Positions 59,175-64,000 of a stretch of 64,000 nt of DNA are shown here, in pieces. How positions within the stretch are numbered: the stretch's first letter is position 1; every line of letters starts with the position of its first letter. Source of the DNA: Pedobacter gandavensis (lineage in GTDB: Bacteria > Bacteroidota > Bacteroidia > Sphingobacteriales > Sphingobacteriaceae); NCBI RefSeq assembly GCF_014172405.1, contig NZ_WNXC01000002.1, forward strand, positions 1-64,000, read 5' to 3'. Below the pieces are notes generated by a model. That model was not told the origin of the DNA. It saw only the letters and a list, made by a program, of their open reading frames with translations, and ran no database searches. The position numbers were made by a program, and so were the translations under genes.

Positions 59175-62100
59175 TTATTCTTCCAATGCATAATCTGACG
59201 GTGTTCTGCCAAACTGTTTCACAAACTCTTTACTGAAATATTTGGGATCATTAAAACCAACGAGATAAGCAATCTCATAAACGGTATATACCTTTTGACG
59301 GAGGAGCTGAGCTGCTCTCTTGAGGCGAACAGATTTAATAAAATTGTTCACGGTGAGGCCGGTCAGCACTTTAATCTTTTTATAAAGAATTGGCGTACTC
59401 ATGCCAAGATCGGAAGCCAGCGTGTTTACGCTAAACTCTGGCGTGGTAAAGTTATTTTCAATCAGCGTCATCACCTTGTTCAGAAACTCTTCATCGGATG
59501 ACTCAATTAAAATATTGGCGGGTTGCAAGGTAATCTGCTGACTAAATTTACGCCTCATATTTGCCTGCAACAGGAGCAGGTTGGCAATCGTCAGCTGCAA
59601 GCTACTGATGCTAAAAGGTTTGGTGAGGTAAGCCTCCGCACCGGTTTTCAGACCATTCACCTCATGGATATTTCCGGTTCTGGCGGTTAACAGAATCACT
59701 GGAATATGGCTGGTCCTGGCATCCGTTTTTAAGGTCCTGCAAAGTTCCAATCCATCCATTACCGGCATCATGACATCACTGACAATCAGGTCTGGTATTT
59801 TTTCTATAGCTGTTTGTAAGCCAATCGCTCCATTTTCTGCTTCCAATACGAGGTAATACGGACGTAAAGATTGTACAATAAAATCTCTTACCTCATGGTT
59901 ATCCTCTACGACAAGAATTGTAATCTGCTCGTCTATCTCCCCTGTATCAGATGGCAATGGTCGAATCAGCGGCTCTTCAATAGGCGTTACGGCCGACTGA
60001 TAATGAGCCGGGTTTTCACTATTCAAGAAATCCTGTACCAGTTCTTCTTTTGAAAAATGTGCTTGTCCAAGTTTCAACTTCAGGCAGAAACAGGTACGAA
60101 TATCTGCGTCCGGAATATCTTTTTGTTCCGCTAAAAACAGATTCCCATGATGTAATTCTGCAATTTTCTTAGAAAGTGCCAGACCTATTCCAGTACCACT
60201 ATTTCTGGATAGCGGATCTTTGACCTGATAGAAATTGCTGAACAGCTTATCTCTGCTTTCTTCAGGAATCCCTTTACCATTATCGCAGGTACGTATTTCT
60301 ACAAACCCATCTTTTGTTTTTAAGACCGATAAACGGATCATACCACCATCCGGAGTACACTTAAAGGCATTAGACAACAGGTTATACAATACTTTCTCCA
60401 GCTGCTCATTGTCGAAATAAACCTCAATATGTTCTTCTTCCGATATAAACTGGTAATCAATGTGCTGTTTAATCGCCAGATCGGTAAAAGAAAGGTAAAT
60501 CTCTTTAGCGAAGGTGACCATATTTCCTGGCGCAATGTTGAGCCTTAGTTTTCCAGATTCTGCTTTTCTAAAATCCAGTAATTCGTTTACTAGCCTGGTT
60601 AACCGACCTGCATTTCTGCGCACCGTCAATAATTTTCTATTCAACACCGGTGATTCCTGCGTTTCATTAATCAGCGTTTCTAGAGGCCCCTCGATCAAGG
60701 TTAGCGGAGTTCTGATCTCATGGGACACATTGGTAAAGAAATCCAGTTTCATTTGATATACTTCCTGCTCACGTTTCAGTAGCGCTCTGATCCAAAGGAA
60801 GCGCGAGCATAAAAACAACAATCCAACGAAAGCAGACAAATAAATCAGGTAGGCCCACCAGGTTTTCCAGAATGGTGGATTCACGTGGATCAATAATTTT
60901 GTAGGCGTTGGATTCCAAACCCCGTCATTATTAGAACCCCGGATCAATAAAGTATAGGTACCGGAAGGAAGGTTCGTAAAAGTAGCGGAAGGGCTACTCA
61001 CATAATTCCAATCCTTTTCAAAACCTTCTAATTTATAGGCGTACCTGTTTTTCTCCGATTTGATATAATTCAACACGGCAAAATCTACCGTAAAAATATT
61101 CTGGTGGTAAGAGAAAGTAATCTCTTTGGTTAGGCTGATGTTCTCTTTCAACAATTCCGTCTCATCATTGATCGCGATCGGCTTATTAAAAAGCTTAAGG
61201 CGAGTAAACATCACCTTCGGGATCCTGTTGTTGTCTTTAATCTGATCTGGAAAGAAACTCAGCAAGCCGTTAAACCCGCCGAAGAAAAACTCCCCTTTAC
61301 TATCTTTGAAGAAAGAATTGTAATTGAATACATTTCCTGGAAGGCCATCTCTTACGGTATAATTCTTAAAAATCTTGCGGTCAAACTTCGAAAGGCCATT
61401 GTCAGTGCTGATCCAAAGATTCCCTTTTTCATCTTCCAACATACCCAAAATCACATTACTCGGTAAGCCATCTTCCTTTTTAAAGGAACGTACTGTTTTA
61501 TTTTTAGGCATATAGCGGATGAGACCAGATTCATAACCACCCAACCAGAGGTAGCCACGGGAATCTTCCTGGATAAAATTGATGTCATTGAACAACATCC
61601 GTTGATCATTGCTTTTAAACCTCCTGACCCTGGTTGAATTTGGCTCAAGAATATAGGTTCCTGAGTTACAGCAAATCCAGATGTTATTTTTTGAATCCTG
61701 GAATAAACACCGGACTACTTTTAAATCATGTTTATCATGGTCACCAAAAAACGGCGAGAAGTTATCCTTTTCTTCGTTATAAAGGAAAAGACCACTCGCT
61801 CTGGTTCCGATCCAGAATCTCTTTTGACGATCATGTAACAAAGACACGATCCTATTGGAATTTAATGCGTTCGGATCAGTAGGATTTGGAGCGTAATGGC
61901 GGAAGTTTTTTGTTTCAGGAAGATATAAATCTAGTCCACCTTCATAAGTCCCCACCCATACTTTTCCTTTATGGTCTATAGAAACGGCTTTGACCAACGT
62001 GGAACTTAAAGAGGAAGGATTTTCAGGATCATGGCGAAAACTACTGAACTTCCCCGAAGCACGGTCATAATAATTGAGTCCTTCTGCCTCCGTTCCGATC

Positions 62101-63248
62101 CAAAGGTTATTCTTTGAATCTTCGACAATAGAACTGACCACATTACTGCTGAGTCCATTTTTTCCGATCTTGGATTTATATTCCCGAAAAGGCGTCGAAT
62201 TCACATGGTATACATTGACACCACCATAATAAGTACCCACCCAAATGGAGCCGGCAGCATCCTGCATCAGGTCGTAGATGGAATTCTGATTCAAACTGGA
62301 AGGGTCGTCAGGTAGGTGGTTTAAAACTTTAATGGCATGTGTAGTTACGTCAATAATATTGATACCGTTAAGCGTAGATACCCATAACTTACCATCCTTG
62401 GCCAACATCATCTTACGGATCACATTACTGCTGATACTATTCGGCTGCCCATTCTTAAAACGGAAATGCTTAAAACTTCCCTTTTCCCGGTCCATCAGTT
62501 CCAGTCCGCTGTTATGCGTGCCGATCCATAAATTATGATGCTGGTCTTCGAGAATAGAGCTGATGTCGTTATCACTCAAACTTTCCGGCTGGTTCCGATC
62601 ATGAACATAAGAACGGTATACATATTTGCCATCTTTCCATACCATGCTGGTCAGTCCCTGTAAAGTGCCTATCCACATCACATGGTTATGGTCTTGATAT
62701 ACGGACTTAATCAGATGATGCACTGTCCCAGTTTTCGGATCGGCTGAAGTCATGAAGCGCTCAAATTTATCTGGAGACACTAACTTATTCAAACCACTGT
62801 CAGTACCTACCCAAATAAAACCTTGCCGGTCTTCAAAAATACTCCTGATGATGTTATTGCTCAGGCTATGTTTTTGTTTTGGATGATATTGAAATCGTTT
62901 AAAGGAATTGGTTTTTGGCAGGTATAGGTTGAGGCCTTTTTGTGTACCTACCCATACATTTCCCTTACTATCCGTAAGCAGGGTATTGATGTTCATACTA
63001 CTCGTTAAAGAAGTACTGTCCTTTTTATGGTATTTATAAACTTCGAAATTCTGGGTATTGAACTTATTGAGTCCGTCTTTAGTGCCAAACCACATAAAGC
63101 CAAGAGAGTCTTGGGTAATCGATAAAACGCTACTTTGTGATAATCCGTTTTCTACCGTCAGGTGATTGAAGCTAATGCTTTTTTGTTGCGCGGTACTCCC
63201 AATATAGGAAAACAGCAAAGCCAGAAGCAATAGTTTGTAGTGGTTCAT
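59175..63248 (-). CDS. Hybrid two-component sensor/regulator (HTCS) of the PUL
   Basis: This 1357-residue single-chain sensor and transcription factor starts at the ATG 63248 (MNHYKLLLLALLFSY); the frame upstream opens with TTG. The periplasmic part is a signal peptide and a two-bladed-propeller sensor of repeated Reg_prop units (I-W-V/I-G-T repeated) up to about residue 700, then a Y_Y_Y domain and a membrane helix (about 795-820). The cytoplasmic part has HisKA (FFTNVSHEIRTPLTLIEGP, phospho-His near 841), a HATPase domain (GTGIGLALSKK near 1019), a receiver (ILVVEDNHEVRDF, phospho-Asp in SDVMMPVMDG near 1156) and a C-terminal AraC HTH. It senses a released oligosaccharide and should activate the susC operon. 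Confidence 0.95.
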   Translation of the reverse strand: MNHYKLLLLALLFSYIGSTAQQKSISFNHLTVENGLSQSSVLSITQDSLGFMWFGTKDGLNKFNTQNFEVYKYHKKDSTSLTSSMNINTLLTDSKGNVWVGTQKGLNLYLPKTNSFKRFQYHPKQKHSLSNNIIRSIFEDRQGFIWVGTDSGLNKLVSPDKFERFMTSADPKTGTVHHLIKSVYQDHNHVMWIGTLQGLTSMVWKDGKYVYRSYVHDRNQPESLSDNDISSILEDQHHNLWIGTHNSGLELMDREKGSFKHFRFKNGQPNSISSNVIRKMMLAKDGKLWVSTLNGINIIDVTTHAIKVLNHLPDDPSSLNQNSIYDLMQDAAGSIWVGTYYGGVNVYHVNSTPFREYKSKIGKNGLSSNVVSSIVEDSKNNLWIGTEAEGLNYYDRASGKFSSFRHDPENPSSLSSTLVKAVSIDHKGKVWVGTYEGGLDLYLPETKNFRHYAPNPTDPNALNSNRIVSLLHDRQKRFWIGTRASGLFLYNEEKDNFSPFFGDHDKHDLKVVRCLFQDSKNNIWICCNSGTYILEPNSTRVRRFKSNDQRMLFNDINFIQEDSRGYLWLGGYESGLIRYMPKNKTVRSFKKEDGLPSNVILGMLEDEKGNLWISTDNGLSKFDRKIFKNYTVRDGLPGNVFNYNSFFKDSKGEFFFGGFNGLLSFFPDQIKDNNRIPKVMFTRLKLFNKPIAINDETELLKENISLTKEITFSYHQNIFTVDFAVLNYIKSEKNRYAYKLEGFEKDWNYVSSPSATFTNLPSGTYTLLIRGSNNDGVWNPTPTKLLIHVNPPFWKTWWAYLIYLSAFVGLLFLCSRFLWIRALLKREQEVYQMKLDFFTNVSHEIRTPLTLIEGPLETLINETQESPVLNRKLLTVRRNAGRLTRLVNELLDFRKAESGKLRLNIAPGNMVTFAKEIYLSFTDLAIKQHIDYQFISEEEHIEVYFDNEQLEKVLYNLLSNAFKCTPDGGMIRLSVLKTKDGFVEIRTCDNGKGIPEESRDKLFSNFYQVKDPLSRNSGTGIGLALSKKIAELHHGNLFLAEQKDIPDADIRTCFCLKLKLGQAHFSKEELVQDFLNSENPAHYQSAVTPIEEPLIRPLPSDTGEIDEQITILVVEDNHEVRDFIVQSLRPYYLVLEAENGAIGLQTAIEKIPDLIVSDVMMPVMDGLELCRTLKTDARTSHIPVILLTARTGNIHEVNGLKTGAEAYLTKPFSISSLQLTIANLLLLQANMRRKFSQQITLQPANILIESSDEEFLNKVMTLIENNFTTPEFSVNTLASDLGMSTPILYKKIKVLTGLTVNNFIKSVRLKRAAQLLRQKVYTVYEIAYLVGFNDPKYFSKEFVKQFGRTPSDYALEE

Positions 63249-63263
63249 TTTTTCATTCTTGTA

Positions 63264-63293
63264 CAATATTCTGCTAAGTAGCGCAGTATATTG
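63264..63293. repeat. Imperfect palindrome just upstream of the HTCS gene
   Basis: CAATATTCTGC (63264-63274) pairs with GCAGTATATTG (63283-63293) at 10 of 11 positions around an 8-base centre. It ends 16 bases before the HTCS start at 63248, so it could be an operator or an mRNA hairpin over the ribosome-binding site. Confidence 0.45.
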
Positions 63294-63352
63294 TAATATT
63301 TGGTCGGGGGTAAAAGTATATAAAAAATATCTTCCCTACCAAAAAACAAGAA

Positions 63353-64000
63353 TTATTGGTTCAACCAATTTTTAAAGGCTTCCGCACGTTCTTCACTCAC
63401 CACAACTTCCAGACCTTCTACAGGTGTAGGTTCCAGTACAATCCTTACCCTGTTTCTGGAAAGTTTGTACATCTCGCGAACCGCTTTGATGTTGATGATA
63501 AATTTACGGTTGATACGGAAAAAGTCGGAGCTGTCTAATTGGGGTTCCAGACTGCCAATCGTTTCTTCAATGATGTAATTCTGTTTATCGTTGGTGACTA
63601 AGAACAAGTATTTACCTTCTGCCATAAAGTAAGCGACATCCTCTGATTGTACTGTTTTAATCAGCTTACCCAATTTAACCATAAAGCGATTACGGATTTT
63701 GGGTGCTGGCCCGATGGTTTGATAGCTAATCTGTGGAAGGCCTACGTCGGAAATCTTGCGAATCCCTTTCAGTTTTGCCAATGCCGCTGCCACATCTTCT
63801 TCATCAAAAGGTTTCAACAGGTAATCGATACCTTGATTTTTAAAAGCTTTGAGGGTGTATTGATCGTAAGCAGTGGTAAAGATCACCGGACATTCCACAG
63901 CTACCTGTTCAAAGATTTGGAAGCTTTCGCCATCACCCAGATGGATATCCATAAATAAGAGGTCTACCGTATGATTATTGAGCCAGTCCACCGCAGCCTC
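63353..64000 (-). CDS. LytTR-family response regulator (N-terminus outside the window)
   Basis: The reading frame is open to the window edge; 215 residues are visible. An internal GTG near 63991 is not the start. The receiver keeps its phospho-Asp in LLFMDIHLGDG, the conserved Thr in FTTAYDQYTLKAF and the Lys in DYLLKPFDEE. The C-terminal LytTR DNA-binding domain begins near IRNRFMVKLGKLIKTV and includes VAYFMAEGKYLFLV and FFRINRKFIINI. About 40 residues of the receiver are missing. LytTR regulators pair with histidine kinases of the LytS/AlgZ type, probably encoded upstream outside the window. It ends 104 bases before the HTCS start and may not belong to the PUL. Confidence 0.92.
   Translation of the reverse strand, partial: EAAVDWLNNHTVDLLFMDIHLGDGESFQIFEQVAVECPVIFTTAYDQYTLKAFKNQGIDYLLKPFDEEDVAAALAKLKGIRKISDVGLPQISYQTIGPAPKIRNRFMVKLGKLIKTVQSEDVAYFMAEGKYLFLVTNDKQNYIIEETIGSLEPQLDSSDFFRINRKFIINIKAVREMYKLSRNRVRIVLEPTPVEGLEVVVSEERAEAFKNWLNQ

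Noticed and set aside
63353..63991. Complete LytTR gene starting at the GTG near 63991
   Set aside because: The frame stays open to the window edge and the first part of the receiver domain, including its acidic pocket, is missing.
1..64000. CRISPR arrays, tRNA or rRNA genes
   Set aside because: No regularly spaced direct repeats longer than the 15-bp pair were seen and no tRNA or rRNA sequence was recognised by eye.

Overview
The window looks like a chromosomal segment of a Bacteroidota bacterium, most likely a soil or freshwater member of the Sphingobacteriaceae (Pedobacter-like). The grounds are an adjacent SusC/SusD pair with a hybrid two-component regulator, a CzcA pump fused to its outer-membrane channel, a CbpA/CbpM pair, a short 287-residue sigma-70 protein, a 58-residue histone-H1-like protein, promoters of the TAnnTTTG type and moderate GC. 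No database could be searched; family calls come from reading motifs. No rRNA, tRNA or CRISPR array was seen.

Layout. (1) 1-3.7 kb, minus strand: the cut-off N-terminus of an ISAon1-like transposase, an SPFH-like lipoprotein with a small membrane partner, an unknown 101-residue protein, a GNAT acetyltransferase and an erythromycin-esterase-like exported protein. (2) 4.1-9.7 kb, plus strand: an acyl-CoA dehydrogenase and a 1323-residue Pls/PosA-type membrane NRPS (adenylation, carrier, then three membrane/hexapeptide units). This is the architecture of poly-lysine synthetase and the best candidate for an undescribed product. (3) 9.7-12.2 kb, minus strand: DNA polymerase IV, a histone-H1-like protein and a divergent sigma-70 factor. 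(4) 12.6-19.9 kb, minus strand: a four-gene operon of three Gfo/Idh/MocA oxidoreductases (two with Tat-type leaders) and a HEAT-repeat protein with two DUF1080 domains, fitting an exported 3-keto-sugar pathway. (5) 20.2-23.0 kb, plus strand: CbpA, CbpM and a SulP transporter. (6) 23.1-31.8 kb, plus strand: a metal-resistance island with a Cys-rich exported peptide, a CzcA-TolC fusion, a periplasmic adaptor, a Fur-family regulator and a Zn/Cd-type P-ATPase, with inverted repeats at the expected operator positions.

(7) 31.9-57.8 kb is a polysaccharide utilization locus (PUL). Reading leftwards on the minus strand it runs SusC, SusD, a FAS1-like lipoprotein, GH2, GH95, GH31, an alginate-lyase-superfamily lyase, GH29, GH88, a heparinase-I-like lipoprotein, GH29, PL6, a beta-helix protein and an SGNH/alpha-beta-hydrolase fusion. 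It meets a convergent plus-strand beta-helix paralogue at a shared terminator. Three predicted fucosidases, several lyases, an unsaturated-uronyl hydrolase and a likely esterase, without any sulfatase, point to a fucosylated, uronic-acid-containing, probably acylated and unsulfated glycan; bacterial exopolysaccharide, plant or fungal sources remain open. (8) 58.1-64.0 kb holds the likely regulators: a cupin-AraC protein, a large hybrid two-component sensor and a LytTR response regulator that runs off the window. A pair of 15-bp direct repeats with a 22-bp period lies upstream of the AraC gene, and an imperfect palindrome lies just before the hybrid sensor.
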